Positions 11,143 through 21,500 of a stretch of DNA of 64,000 bases are shown here, piece by piece. The stretch is from Lasiosphaeria ovina (Eukaryota; Ascomycota; Sordariomycetes; Sordariales; Lasiosphaeriaceae): positions 2,170,001-2,234,000 of the forward strand of contig JAULSN010000003.1 of assembly GCA_033439765.1 (NCBI GenBank). The letters are read 5' to 3'. Numbering within the stretch: position 1 is the stretch's first letter; every line of letters starts with the position of its first letter. The translations under genes and the position numbers were made by a program. A model generated the notes under the pieces. The model did not search any database. It was not told where the DNA came from and worked only from the letters and a program-made list of their open reading frames with translations.

Positions 11143-11699
11143 ATGCCTGTTATCACCAAACGGAAAGCCAAATTTGGGTGGAGCATCTGCGTTCAGTGCG
11201 AAACCTCGTTTGACGAGGCAGACAACACCGCCAAGGAGTGCCAATATCACAATGGTGCGTTGACAGTGTCGTTCATTTTTCTCGCCTTATTATTCAATAT
11301 CCACATTTCTTTCTCGTTTGCGTCTACTGCGTTGCCTCTACTCGGGGGGGAGGGTTAGCTGACGATTAACACGCAGGGGATATGGACCCCGACTACGATT
11401 GCGATACCTGGGCCGACCACGATGAAAATTGCCATGGCCCGGTCGACACAGAAGAAAATCAAAAGTCGTACTTGGAAGGATTCATCTGGACCTGCTGCGA
11501 AAAGCGCGGTGATGAGGACGGCTGCAAACTCGGTCGCCATGAATCCGACCCTGCGAGGAACAAGCGGCTCCGAGACGATGACGAACAGAGTTCCTCCGCT
11601 GCAGAGGACGAGGACGACGAGGAAGTGGATGAGAACCACGAGGACGATGAGGATGACGAGGATGACGAGGATGACGAGGACGACGAGGACGACGAATGA
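11143..11699 (+). CDS. Cys/His-rich protein with acidic C-terminal tail (two exons), 144 aa
   Basis: Join 11143-11254 and 11377-11699. The 122-nt intron has donor GTGCGT, branch CTGAC and acceptor CAG. Splicing joins AECQYHNG-like coding directly to GDMDPDYDC. The core carries CVQCETSF, ECQYH, WADHDENCHGP, GFIWTCCEKRGDEDGCK and LGRH. The spacing of Cys and His suggests a zinc-binding module of the kind seen in uncharacterised fungal CHC-rich proteins; the metal is inferred. The last 40 residues are nearly all Asp/Glu, built from repeated GAGGATGAC units, often a feature of nuclear or histone-binding proteins. The start is uncertain: the frame is open and protein-like upstream to 10981 with no ATG, so an upstream exon may exist. 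Confidence 0.65.
11640..11698 (+). repeat. GAGGATGAC/GAC tandem repeat coding an acidic tail
   Basis: Imperfect 9-bp units (gaggatgac / gaggacgac) repeat about six times at the 3' end of the gene at 11143 and encode the DDEDDE tail. Such tracts change length easily. Confidence 0.8.
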
Positions 11700-12222
11700 G
11701 GCGGCTGTGACTACTTGTCTTGGTAAAGAACGCTGTGTCAAAGGTTTAATAAGTGCGATGGAATAAAATCTCATTAACGTCACATTATAGCAAACGGGCA
11801 TAGGTGTTACTGTGTACTGGAAACACAATCTTGGTAGTACTGCCAAGCCAAGAATCGCCCCCCGAGCCGTCAAACCCATCCAGCAACTCTGTTTGGGCCG
11901 GGTATTCCGCAGCCAAGAGCACAACCGAAAGTGTTTCCGGGTAATACCGCAGCCTTTGCCACAGGGGCCTCCAATCGCGGCTAGACGATGACCCAAGACA
12001 TGGCCGTGCAATTCTCACTTGCGAGATTATAATTAAAGGCATGTTTCCATGTGAACTAATCATACTACACATTGGCCAGGGGCAAAGCAAGGTAACAGCC
12101 ACGGAATAAATACCCCCTTCCTTTCATCTTCCCCGACAACTTGGTTCCCATTGCGTTTCCCTCATCCTTGCACACGCCTCTTGTCGACCGACTCTTACCC
12201 TTATCCCAGCCACCCTCTCAAG
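11700..12222. other. intergenic, promoter of 12223 gene
   Basis: AT-rich 3' UTR of the upstream gene (AATAAAATC at about 11761 is a possible polyadenylation signal). An AATAAATA box lies near 12104, and a CT-rich leader reaches 12222. No gene seen. Confidence 0.45.
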
Positions 12223-12701
12223 ATGAAGCTCGCACCCACCATCACCTTCGCGGCCCTGCTCGCACTGGGCAGCAGCGCCGCCGTCAGCGACACGCGCCAG
12301 AGAGACAAGGTGTGCAGCGTCAGCGGGACCAGCAGCTACGTCAACTGCCGCGCGGGCCCCGGCCGAGACTACGCGGCCGTCCGCAGAGTGCAGCCGGTCC
12401 AGCAGTTCTCCGTGCAGTGCATGCGCGACGGAGAGGCTATCGACGGGGAGAAGTAACTATTACCAGGCCTGTTCGATTTATGGCGAGAATCTGGGCTGAC
12501 ATCGTACGTTCGGATCAGGGCCTGGGGATATATTCCCGCCTGGGGCTGCTGGCTGGCTGTGCGCTGGACGGATCTGGGCTGCAAGAGTATGGTCCTTGCT
12601 GTTGTTATGTTCTCTCCCCTGTCCTGTTATGGGCAAATTGTGTCGAATGAAGCTGACTCTGAGCACGTGTTACAGGGGCGCTGGAGACATGTTCGACGTA
12701 A
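12223..12701 (+). CDS. small secreted cysteine-rich protein, SH3b-like (three exons), 107 aa
   Basis: Join 12223-12452, 12519-12586, 12676-12701. Intron 1 (66 nt) has donor GTAACT, branch CTGAC and acceptor CAG. Intron 2 (89 nt) has donor GTATGG, branch CTGAC and acceptor CAG. Residues 1-20 form a signal peptide (MKLAPTITFAALLALGSSAA). The mature chain has KVCSVSG, then YVNCRAGPGRDYAAVRRVQP, which fits the bacterial-SH3 (SH3b) pattern VNCRSGPS..Y, then VQC, AWGYIPAWGCWLAVRW, TDLGCK and a terminal TCST. That gives six cysteines, enough for three disulfides. Fungal SH3b proteins of this size are usually secreted. A role outside the cell, perhaps at the cell wall or in host interaction, is inference. 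Without splicing the first exon would stop at 12456, losing the Trp-rich half of the domain. Confidence 0.7.
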
Positions 12702-12740
12702 AGCATAGAGTGGGAATTCTGTTGATGGATGGAGATGCAA

Positions 12741-12764
12741 GGTCTGGGTCTGGGTCTGGGTCTG
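12741..12764 (+). repeat. (GTCTGG)4 microsatellite
   Basis: Four tandem hexamers of gtctgg in the spacer after the small secreted protein gene. Confidence 0.9.
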
Positions 12765-12921
12765 GAGAGACAAACTAACACATAAAACGCAATTGAGACT
12801 TGGAGATACCGTGCACAGAAAAGAAGCGCCGTTTCTCTTGTATTGTCATTTCACATGCAAATCTTTCCCAAAAGCGCAGTTCACGAGACAACATCCATGC
12901 TAATCACAAGCACGCTCACCC

Positions 12922-13968
12922 TCAAGCAGAAGCCGCAACAGGAGCATGCTTCTCCGCCTCGAGAAACTGCGCAAACGAGTCCCTCATGGTCTCGCCGAGG
13001 GGGATGTACTTGACGCCGAGAAACGTCTCGACCTCGCTACCATCAACAGCATACGACACAGGAACATCCCCCGGAGTCCCCTCAGGAACACGGTCGCGGA
13101 TCTCGGGAAGTGCAGCGCGCAGCGCGTCCACCGCACTCTGGTAGTCAAAATGCGACGCCACAATGAAGCGCCGGCCGGCAGCCGCGTCCGTCTCGAACGC
13201 CGCAATCTGCGCAGCAGCCAGGACGCGCACGTCCACAAATCCGCCAAAGTCGAACGGCGGCACGGCGGCGGCACCCAGCAGCGCGTGCAGCGTGGCGCTG
13301 GACGTGTTGAGCTTGGCGGGGTCGGCGACCGCGGCTGCATCGACGTGCGGCCCAAACACCCACGCCGGGTTGAGCGCGATGAGCGAGAAGGACGGCTTTT
13401 CCGCGGCTACCCAGTCCCACATGGCCTTCTCGGCCAGCGCCTTGGACGCGCAGTAGGCGGCGCCCGCTGGCGCCGACACCGCCTGCTCGTACGTCATGGG
13501 GTTCCAGTCGGCCGCCGTGTACGTGTACCCCGCGCGCGCGCCGTGGGCGAGGTCGAGGTTGGACGCGAAGGACGACGTCTCGACGACGCGGCGCACGGCT
13601 GGCCCGAAGCGGCGGGTCGCCTCGAGCACTGCCAGCCCGCCGCCGATGGCCGGCTGCAGCAGGTCGCGCGCGTTGTCGTCGACCTGCAGCACGAAGGGGG
13701 ACGCCACGCTCAGCACGCCCGTGATGGGCTTGGTCGGGCTAGCGAACGCCGCTTCGTACAGCTCGGGCTTGGTGATGTCGGCCACGGCGGCAGTGGTCAG
13801 CTTGTCGCCGTGCGCGGCGAAGGTGGCGCGCACTTTAGCCAGCGACGACTCGGACCGTGCCGTCGTGCGCACGTGGTACCCCTTGTCCAGGGCCTGCTTG
13901 ATGATGTGGCCGGCCACGAAGCTGGTGCCGCCGGTGACGAGGAGGGTCTGCTCAGAGGGGCTGGCCAT
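12922..13968 (-). CDS. NAD(P)-dependent extended SDR reductase (ketoreductase/dihydroflavonol reductase-like), 348 aa
   Basis: Intronless. I take the second in-frame ATG (13968, CAAAATGGCC), which starts MASPSEQTLLVTGG. The N-terminal Rossmann motif is VTGGTSFVAGH (TGxxGxxG type, residues about 10-20). An Arg follows beta-2 (VRTTARSESS), which favours NADPH. The catalytic pair is YCASK (about residue 170), with SSFAS upstream as the active-site Ser. NPAWVFGP follows the Tyr, as in the 3-beta-HSD / dihydroflavonol 4-reductase / Gre2 group. Length fits the family (340-350). It probably reduces aldehydes or ketones in the cytosol; the substrate cannot be told. Its upstream region is a 0.6-kb spacer. 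Confidence 0.88.
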   Translation of the reverse strand: MASPSEQTLLVTGGTSFVAGHIIKQALDKGYHVRTTARSESSLAKVRATFAAHGDKLTTAAVADITKPELYEAAFASPTKPITGVLSVASPFVLQVDDNARDLLQPAIGGGLAVLEATRRFGPAVRRVVETSSFASNLDLAHGARAGYTYTAADWNPMTYEQAVSAPAGAAYCASKALAEKAMWDWVAAEKPSFSLIALNPAWVFGPHVDAAAVADPAKLNTSSATLHALLGAAAVPPFDFGGFVDVRVLAAAQIAAFETDAAAGRRFIVASHFDYQSAVDALRAALPEIRDRVPEGTPGDVPVSYAVDGSEVETFLGVKYIPLGETMRDSFAQFLEAEKHAPVAASA

Positions 13969-14584
13969 TTTGCTGGTTGAAAAGGGGGTTTTTGATTGAC
14001 AGGATGTACTAAACTTCAACTAAAGAGGTGTTGATGGCTGGCGTTGTGCAGTTGTTGTGGGAAGAGGCACGCCTCGATTCCCTGAAAGCGGCGTGCTTCC
14101 GCTTTTGTTCCTCTCGGTTGCCGGACAAAACCCCACGTGTTGTAGGGTAGCACTCACACGGCAAAGTGTACAACTTGAGGACCACCGATTGGATGCTGGC
14201 ACTTTGGTATCTATAAGAGATGCAGACTGCACAGTAAGCAAAATGCAGCGCCGAGAAACAGGTATTCTACTAGAGCTACCCCAAAACCCACACTACGAGT
14301 TTCCGTTTCCTACCTCAGAGCTGAGCAGTTGGTGCCTTAGGCTAAGCTAAGCTAAGCGGGGAGTCATTATGTTGCACGTGATCTGGATTGACTGAGCATT
14401 GAATTGTCTTGTTAGATCGGTCTAAAATACAGGTAAAAGGTCTTTTCGTATTCATTATGGAGAGCTTGTGTCGCGAATGTCTCGATAACCTGGGGGTTCA
14501 GCCACGACGGTACAAAGGACTTGTTCCTTTTGCTTGGATAGATACTTTGCAAAGTAAGAACATGAGGCTTACAGGGCAAGGTGA
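13969..14584. other. intergenic, promoter of the reductase
   Basis: Spacer with the reductase start at its left end. GCTAAGCTAAGCTAAGC-like short repeats occur at 14340-14357. No supported gene. Confidence 0.4.
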
Positions 14585-15234
14585 ACAAGAAAACCTAGCA
14601 AAGTCCATCACAGTATTCATTTATTCAGCTGAACGGAGCCACCGTAGGCGAGCTTGCGAGCCGGAGGTGGCGTAGAGAGGCTGTCTCATCTCTTTTACCG
14701 TGAGGGTGCCGAATGTTTTTCGAACGCTGATTGGCCAGTTCTCGTCCGTGCTGAAATGGACTCCAGGGACTGGTCGATCGGATAATCCTCGGATTCCTTA
14801 AGCCGCGGAATACCGAGCGCAGCGAGCTGCCCGCCGCAGGCGCCCCCGGAGGGCTGCCGGAGGCACCCGTTCAGCGACCCCTTCCTGACTTGCCAGGTAG
14901 CTTATTTTCTGGAACTCTCCACCGAAGATAGGGAGTCGCCGCGATCAGGCGACGGCTGGACTCGGAGATAGGCCACCCCAGGAAGCTTCTCCATAAAGTA
15001 GACGGGGAGCGGTTACTCGCCAATAGTTCTACGGAACATACACTTGGCTACAATAGAGCCATAAGTCTCTCTGGGGAGGGCCAGAAGCTTCATGTTCAAT
15101 GATGACGAGAGGGCTCGTAATTGGACAATGGGCAGCTTTGACCCTGCCGTCACTGTGTAGTTCCGTACACCCCGAATGGGCTCGGGCGTGACGAGGTCGC
15201 CAGCAATCGAGGGTTGTGATGTCATTGTTGACAA
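14585..15234 (-). pseudogene. APH-like phosphotransferase fragment, split by a 285-bp repeat
   Basis: The minus frame from 15234 reads LVTPEPIRGVRNYTVTAG, YGSIVAKCMFRRTIGE, a stop (TAA, about 15013), then PLPVYFMEKLPGVAYLRV. The last phrase resembles the VYxMxRLPG block of fungal aminoglycoside-phosphotransferase-like kinases. At 14908 the coding is interrupted by repeat copy 1. On its other side the phrase NTVMDFARF continues the reading. The in-frame stop, the insertion and the absence of a catalytic HGD region show it is dead. The family call rests on a short motif and is tentative. Confidence 0.4.
14624..14908 (+). repeat. 285-bp interspersed repeat, copy 1
   Basis: Starts TTCAGCTGAACGGAGCC and ends GGTAGCTTATTTT, like copies at 16786-17069 (same strand) and 23710-23990 (inverted). 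Near the ends lie 9-bp inverted repeats GCTGAACGG and CCGTTCAGC. An internal GGAGCCACC/GGTGGC hairpin is present. No open frame, so it is non-autonomous. MITE or SINE cannot be decided. It lies inside a kinase-like pseudogene. Confidence 0.85.
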
Positions 15235-16389
15235 CCAACTCCGCGGCTATGACATCTCCGTTGTCTTTAGCATGCTGTTTCGGGATGTACAATATAACAA
15301 CACACAGTGCACAGCCTATTGACGGGGAAGGCACTAAAAGATAAAAACACTTGAGGGCGAGGCCTTTAAGGCGTCGCTGCCAAAGACAGCCCGGGTAAAT
15401 TCCTATCAACCTCTGGCACTCCATAGCCTCCAGTCCGTCCCCAAAATTGCATCCGACTGCTGCGCCTCTGGCTCATGTTGATTCATTTGGCCAGACTGCA
15501 ACCAGCCGATGCACTTCGCCGCCGTACAATATTGTTGACTGTCTGATTTTACTAAGCTACGTTCATTACAAGACGCAGATAGTGTGGAAACACCAAATGA
15601 ACATAGAAAGAAGATAAGACAACTATTTATACATGTACACGCAGGAGTGATTTTCAGCTACCTCGGTTAGCGGGCATCTTCCATCCTGCTCTGCCATCAG
15701 CACCTGTTCTCCAAATTCCCAGCTGAAGCGTCAATCTCAAGACATCAAAATTAAAGCACTTCAATTAATTCGTGACGAGGTCATACCAATCTCCACCAGC
15801 TTACATCAAGATGTGCTCTTATCCCCAGCTAGAATAAGTCCGCCGAGATAATGGGCCGATTGATTATTCGGCATCCTCAGTCCTTTCCGATGCCTCGTCT
15901 CGGTTGGAAAATAGACAACCCCAAGTCTTTGATTTCGAGAAACCATACAGATTCCATCACTGGCCTAGTGCACGTTCCCTAGCTATCTGGTAAGACCGAA
16001 AAGTAGACGGTCTTTTGTCTAGATTGCCCATAGGCTACCTAAATTCTATGGCATGTCCTGGGCCCACAACTCCATGCGCAGAGCCAGTTGCACGGTGACA
16101 CAAGGGTCTTGGCACATGGCAGCCCACCGGAATTTAGGCGGGCTGTGACCTAGAGAAACCTTTCTGGCCCCCGTTTCAGGTCTGTCTCCTAACTCCAAGT
16201 CGAGTAAGATGCCCCGCTCTGACACGGACGATCGCAGGGCTTTGAAACATTCGTGTGTAGGTACTGTGTAAGGGGATTTAAATAGGAGGCGGGGTGCCTC
16301 GGGCATTTATTAAGGTCTCTCTCTTCCCGCAAGGTCCTCTCTTTCGTTGTTTCCCCATGTTATGTTGACCTGGAAACGTGCAAGTCACA
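15235..16389. other. intergenic
   Basis: The first 190 bases may hold more of the broken kinase-like gene (a minus frame reads to 15424). The rest has no supported gene. The last 100 bases are the promoter of the SnoaL-like gene. Confidence 0.4.
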
Positions 16390-17181
16390 ATGCTTTCCCG
16401 TCGAGACACGGTGGCGGCCGTCCTGGAGGCCCATAACGAGCAAAGCGTGGACAAGATTCTTGTCCATCACAGTGAGAATTGCACCTGGGAGGTCTTGCCC
16501 AGTAGGTTGATTCCGCACCCCATGGAAGGTGCGCGCAACTAACCTCCAGAATCGCTGGGGCGAGCGCCCATGGATGTCAGTGCATACCAGAAGATGTACG
16601 AATCCATCGCACCTTTCGGAAATACCAGATGACTGTCAACGACATGTTTGAAGACGACAAGGCGAACAAAGTGGTTGTCTGGATTGACGCGACGGCGGAT
16701 ACTGATGTAGGGCCTTATGTGAACGAGAAGATGCTCATCTTTTACTTTGATGAAGCAGGCAAGATTTCGCGGTCGCTCGAGTTCATTCAGCTGAACGGAG
16801 CCACCGTAGGCGAGCTTGCGAGCCGGAGGTGGCGTAGAGAGGCTGTCTCTTCTCTTTTACCGTGAGGGTGCCGAATGTTTTTCGAACGCTGATTGGCCAG
16901 TTTACGTCCGTGTCGAAATGGACTCGGGGGACTGGTCGATCGGATAATCCTCGGATTCCTTAAGCCGCGGAATACCGAGCGCAGCGAGCTGCCCGCCGCA
17001 GGCGCCCCCGGAGGGCTGCCGGAGGCACCGTTCAGCGACCCCTTCCTGACTTGCCAGGTAGCTTATTTTTGATTCTGCAGGGGGCGTAGCTTTCTTCACG
17101 AAATTACAGCAGTATATGGCGGCAAAAGGGGCCGAGTCCGTGGCAAAATTGAATGCCTTTGTCGAAGACGGCAAGCTTTAA
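16390..17181 (+). pseudogene. SnoaL/NTF2-like protein, broken by a frameshift and a 284-bp insertion
   Basis: The ATG at 16390 opens MLSRRDTVAAVLEAHNEQSV, a typical N-terminus of fungal SnoaL-like proteins (about 150 aa). A 48-nt intron (16502-16549, GTAGGT...CTAAC...CAG) joins VLP to KSLGRAPMDVSAYQKMYESI. About 16611 one base is missing, and the frame resumes one position off at RTFRKYQMTVNDMFEDDK. FDEAGKISRSLEFI ends at 16785, where repeat copy 2 is inserted. After it (17070) DSAGGVAFFTKLQQY and AKLNAFVEDGKL finish the gene at 17181. Removing the insert would rejoin SLEFI with DSAGG in frame. The fold binds small ligands or catalyses isomerisations; this copy cannot make a full protein. Confidence 0.7.
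16786..17069 (+). repeat. 285-bp interspersed repeat, copy 2 (in the SnoaL-like gene)
   Basis: Near-identical to copy 1 from TTCAGCTGAACGG to GGTAGCTTATTTT. Inserted in coding sequence between codons for SLEFI and DSAGG. Any target duplication is at most one or two T residues. Confidence 0.88.
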
Positions 17182-17228
17182 GAATAAACGTGGAAGTGGG
17201 AGCTTCAGAGCGCAGGTGGGGTATATAC

Positions 17229-17415
17229 TGTCACATACAACGGTATGCATCCTCAGGGCAAAAGAGTGCTTGTATTAGGAAGAAGAAAGAAAGGTGGGCA
17301 TAGCCTTGATACCGTAGCTTTGAGCGGCATGCGGCTTACATTGCCTAGGCCGTAGGTGGCCTAGCATATACGCCACCTGCGCCCAGTTGTGGCTCAAATG
17401 CGGCTTCTTCCGACA
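17229..17415 (-). repeat. 3' LTR of the copia element (187 bp)
   Basis: Begins TGTCACATACAACGG and ends TTCTTCCGACA on the plus strand. 186 of 187 bases match the LTR at 23520-23706 by direct comparison (C/T at position 4). Confidence 0.95.
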
Positions 17416-17425
17416 CACCCCCTCA
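17416..17425 (-). other. polypurine tract of the copia element
   Basis: Minus strand reads TGAGGGGGTG directly before the 3' LTR, the expected place and composition for the plus-strand primer of reverse transcription. Confidence 0.6.
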
Positions 17426-17639
17426 GGGCTGTCCCCAGGCAGGCCTGAAGCTCAATACAGGCGGTATTTTGCGTATGGTGATGTTTTCCTTGGTGTTGAG
17501 GGTCGTTTGCCGGCCTACCTGCCTGTTTAACACCTGCCTTGGGCATCCAAATCCAGCTTTTCCACCAAATCCTGTAATTCCTGAAGGTCTGATTCGCTAA
17601 TAACCTTCCCTTGCCTTCCTTCTAACAGGGTTATAATGT

Positions 17640-20600
17640 CAATAAGACCAACTAGGTCCCTGAAAACTCTAAACTAGTTAGTCCCTAGGGCCTTTGTGAG
17701 GCCGTTAGCGAGCATGCTTGAGGTGGAGATGTGCTCCACGCGTATATCCTTCCGGGAGACTGCCTGCCGCAGCCAATGGTTATGAATATCAATATACCTA
17801 AGCTTAGTCTATAGGGTAATAAGGTCCTTTATAATAAGGCCGACGGTTTGCTCGTTATCGTACCACACCTGCAGGGTAGGGTCCTCAAATTTGACCCCCA
17901 ATTCAGTGATTAGCCGGCTTAGGAAGAGGCCTTCTTTGGCGACTTATAATAGGGCCAATAGCTCTACTTCGGTGGTTGAAGTCGTTACGGTTACTTATTT
18001 ATTTACCCTCCAAGCCACTAGCCCGCCGAATAACTAGATTACGTAGCCCTATGAGCTCTTTCGATTAAGGGTATTATCGCCGAACGAAGCGTTAGTCTAG
18101 AGAGTGAGGCCCTCGCCACCCCCGAGCTGTAGGGCGTGGTTCCGGGAGCTTAGGAGGTACTGAATAACCTCATTAGCGGCCTTCTGGTGCTTAATAGAGG
18201 GATTATGGTTGAAGCGGGCGAGCCGTGAGGTTGCGAAGGCGACGTCAGGCCTCGTAATGACTGCTATATATAGTAGTGACCCTATATAACGTTGGTAGAG
18301 CTGTGTTTCCGATGGACTGGCTAGGCCTTCGTTTGGAAGTAATTCCTTATACTTTATTAGCGTTATAGGTGCCTTAGTAATGACTAAGGCTGCCCTGGAC
18401 CTTCTATTGATTAAGAGCCTATTAAGTTTGGCGATATATACGGCCTAAGAGAGCTATAATAGCCTTTTCTCCCGGTCCCGAATAACTTCAATCCCTAGGA
18501 ACCATTACAGAGGGTCCCCGCCTATAAGAGAGTAAGTCCGCTTGAGCTCTATAACTAGGTGGGTAACCTATACCCTAAGGCCTTTCCGGAAGGTTATAAT
18601 AATATTATTAATATAGAAAAAGATAATGACTCCTTCCTTTATATAGTAATAGGGTTCATAAGGGACCGCTATATAGCCGATTTGACGTAGGGTGTTAGTG
18701 AAATGCTATTACTAGAGTAGCGGAGACTCTCTCAAGCCGTAGAGAGCCTTATATAGTAGAAGCATATGCCCCTTAACTCTATACCCGGGTGGTATCTTTA
18801 TAAATACCTTATAGGGTAAGGGGGTATATATAAAGGCGTTAACGACGTCGTACTATAGTAACTCAAGGTCGAAGCGCGCCGCTATGGCGAGTAGTATTCG
18901 GAATGACTTCCCGGCGAGGGTAGCCGTATAAGTGTTTTCGTAGGCTCCCCGGGATTGTTGATCTCCCCTCATAATAAGGCGGCATTTTGCCTTCAGGAGG
19001 TAGCCGTATTTATCGCATTTGTAGGTCATTACCTATATATAGTCCAGTATTTGGCGCCCTATAGCTACCTCTATAGCTATACGGCTGAATGACTTCATCT
19101 CCCTATGCCCTTAAAGGTATAAGTCCTGACCTTCACGAAATATCCTAGCCAGAGGGTGATTTCTCAAGTTAGCTAGGGTCTTTGGAGGGGGTGGAAGGTC
19201 TTTCCTATAGTAGCGCCTATTCGGGCTCTTCCTCAGGCCCGGTATTACCGGATCCTAAGCTTCGGGGCGCTCGGCACGGTCCCGGCTTATAAGCTTCCGT
19301 AGCTGTGTCTTCGTAACGGGCTTCCCATTTACCGTACCGATGCTCCTAGAGAGGCGCCCTGCTATAAAGGCTGCCTCCTAGTATTGTTGAGGGTGGTAAA
19401 TATCCCACTATTGATCCTGAGAGGAGAGGCGAGGGCCTACTACCCCCCCTATTCCTTCGTCAGGGAGGTCACCGAATAATCCGGCGGCTAGTGCTACGGC
19501 GGGAGGTGGTATACTTATAGGCGTTAGGTACGGGTGCGGCTCTTCCGTATTAGGGTGATTAGTCCTGGCGGGCACGTACTCGCCCGGCAGGCTCCTTTCT
19601 TGAGCGGCCGGGCCCGGCGGGTGGTCTTCACCGGCCGGTTCCCCTATAGGCGGGCGGTCTTCACCGGCTTGTAGTTGGTCCGGAGGCTGATCCTCGGGAC
19701 CGCTAACGTAAATAACATCCTCAGCCTCATCTTCGCCGTACAACTATATACCGGGCTCGGTAAGCTCTTCGTCTTCGCCTTAAGGGGCTTCTTCGTCCCT
19801 ATTCTATAAGTGAGACGCGCCTTCTAGGCGCGTAGTACGAAGCCATACTTCAAACTCTTCCGTTATAACGCGAAGAAGGTCATCCTTTAGGGCTTCCTTA
19901 TTTCTATTAAAGAAGTGCCTTTCGTTAAACAACACGTCACGTATATGGATGACCTTATTCAGGTGTGGCACCTACACTTTATAGATATAGCTAGATCGGT
20001 AACTAACTAGGTAGCCGATCCAGGCCCTCGGGTTAAGCTTCTACCGCTTGTTTTTCTTCTTCTTTATATCCCTTATTATCGCGAACACCTTATAGCCGTA
20101 TACCCTTAGGTGAGCCTGGTACGGGAGACGTGCTGAGCCCGGTATGCCGTCCTGAGCGGCGATGTAGGTATAGAGGACTTCGTACGGGGATCTCTAGTTA
20201 GTACCCTGGCGTAGAGTCCGGTTATATAGGTAGACTACTACGTGGATGATTCGGGGCTAGAGGTAGGCCGGGAGCCGAGCATACGCCCGTATAGCCCGGG
20301 CTTTGACCTTGATAATGCCGTTAGACCTTTCTACGCCTCCGTTCTATACCGGCGTATCTAGTACTAAGGGCCTTAACTATATAAAGCGGGCGGCGAGCTT
20401 ATTAGTTACCCTATTACTTATTAATAGCTCGTTATCGCTCTTAAAGATCTTGGGCATGAGGTTATATTAATACTTCATCACCCCGAGGAAGTTCCGAATA
20501 GCTAGAAGGATAACTTCCTTAACGGTCTTCCCTTTTATCGTAACGAGGAAGATATAGCCGGTAAAACGCTCCGTAAATATTATAGTTCTATTATCATTAG

Positions 20601-21500
20601 CGCCGTTAATCTCCTCGGTTTCCATATCTATAAAATCGATCGCCCAGACGTCGCTAGGTAGGTATAGGTCCTTTGGCGCCCTACTCATATCCTCTATAAT
20701 CTTTAAGACTATATAGGTATCGTATTCAACGGTTATAGGCCCTTTTATAAACGTCATTTAAAGCTTCACTCCCTTAGAGTAGCTAGCCAGTTACCTAAGT
20801 ATAGCGGGCCCGGGATGACCGAGTCTTAGGTACTAAAGGTCACCGTTACCGGCGAGGGGCGCTCGCTTAGTACGGCTATTATAGAGGCGATAATAGTTGA
20901 CGAAGGCTACGTTATAGACCGAAGGTAGGTCCTCAATAACGAATTGGCCGTATTTATTAGTCAGCTCGGCTACTACGGTTTCATCCTACCTATATAGTTG
21001 ATTATAAGGGGCTCTATTATTCTAGAAGTAGCCTCTCTTTCGTAGCTACCGAAGTAATACCAGGTTATATATAAAGCCCTCGTAGAAGGCTACATCGCGA
21101 AGCTTCATAATGCTTTTCCTCCCGGCGGCTTACACTTCGACGTTAACGTCTCCGTAGCTAAGTATAGCTATAGTAGTCTCCCCGGCGTATACGTAGTCAT
21201 CGCGAGGCGCGGCCCGGTAGTTATGGAAGCGAGCTAGATTATTAAAGATATGGATTATAGTACCTGAGTCGAGAATGGCTGAGTTATAAAGGGGATATAA
21301 CCCTATTGAGAATACTCCCTTCTATAGGCCTGCCTTTATGATTAGGAATAAAGCCTTGGTAACCTTTACTAAGCCGGCTAGTTAGCTTAACTACCTATTG
21401 TTTTTCCCGCCTCTTCTACCTTCCTCTATAATCTTCTTAAGGCCCTCGTCATTCTTTAGGCTCGCTTCGACGAGTCCCTGAATAAGGGGGTTAGGTCTAA
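17640..21500 (-). pseudogene. copia pol (integrase, reverse transcriptase, RNase H) with RIP-type stops
   Basis: Integrase: 20380-20830 minus carries DVWAIDFIDME, TEEINGANDNRTIIFTERF and VKEVILLAIRNFLGV, followed by KSDNELL and VERSNGIIK (about 20440-20300). A Pro-rich, acidic linker lies at 19408-19743. Reverse transcriptase: about 18900-18550 with FDLELL-stop-YDVVNAF, IPPGYRVKGHMLLLYKALYG and LRESPLL followed by three stops where family members have Trp-Gln-Gln. The catalytic YVDD is changed to YINN (about 18610). RNase H: about 18150-17700 with SLLYIAVITRPDVAF, LVAWRVNK, TEVELLAL, VWYDNEQTVGL and NHWLRQAV. The single frame with transitions only, and stops mostly at Gln or Trp positions, argues for RIP rather than random decay. 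Non-functional. Confidence 0.85.

Noticed and set aside
16613..16633. Tiny intron (GTACGA...CAG) repairing the SnoaL-like gene
   Set aside because: It would be only about 34 nt, below workable fungal size; a 1-base deletion is simpler.
17229..17415. 187-bp sequence as an independent MITE
   Set aside because: It occurs as a direct pair at both ends of a copia coding region with a polypurine tract, so it is an LTR.
19408..19743. Independent Pro-rich gene of 111 codons
   Set aside because: It lies in the pol frame of the copia element between integrase and RT, where such linkers are normal.
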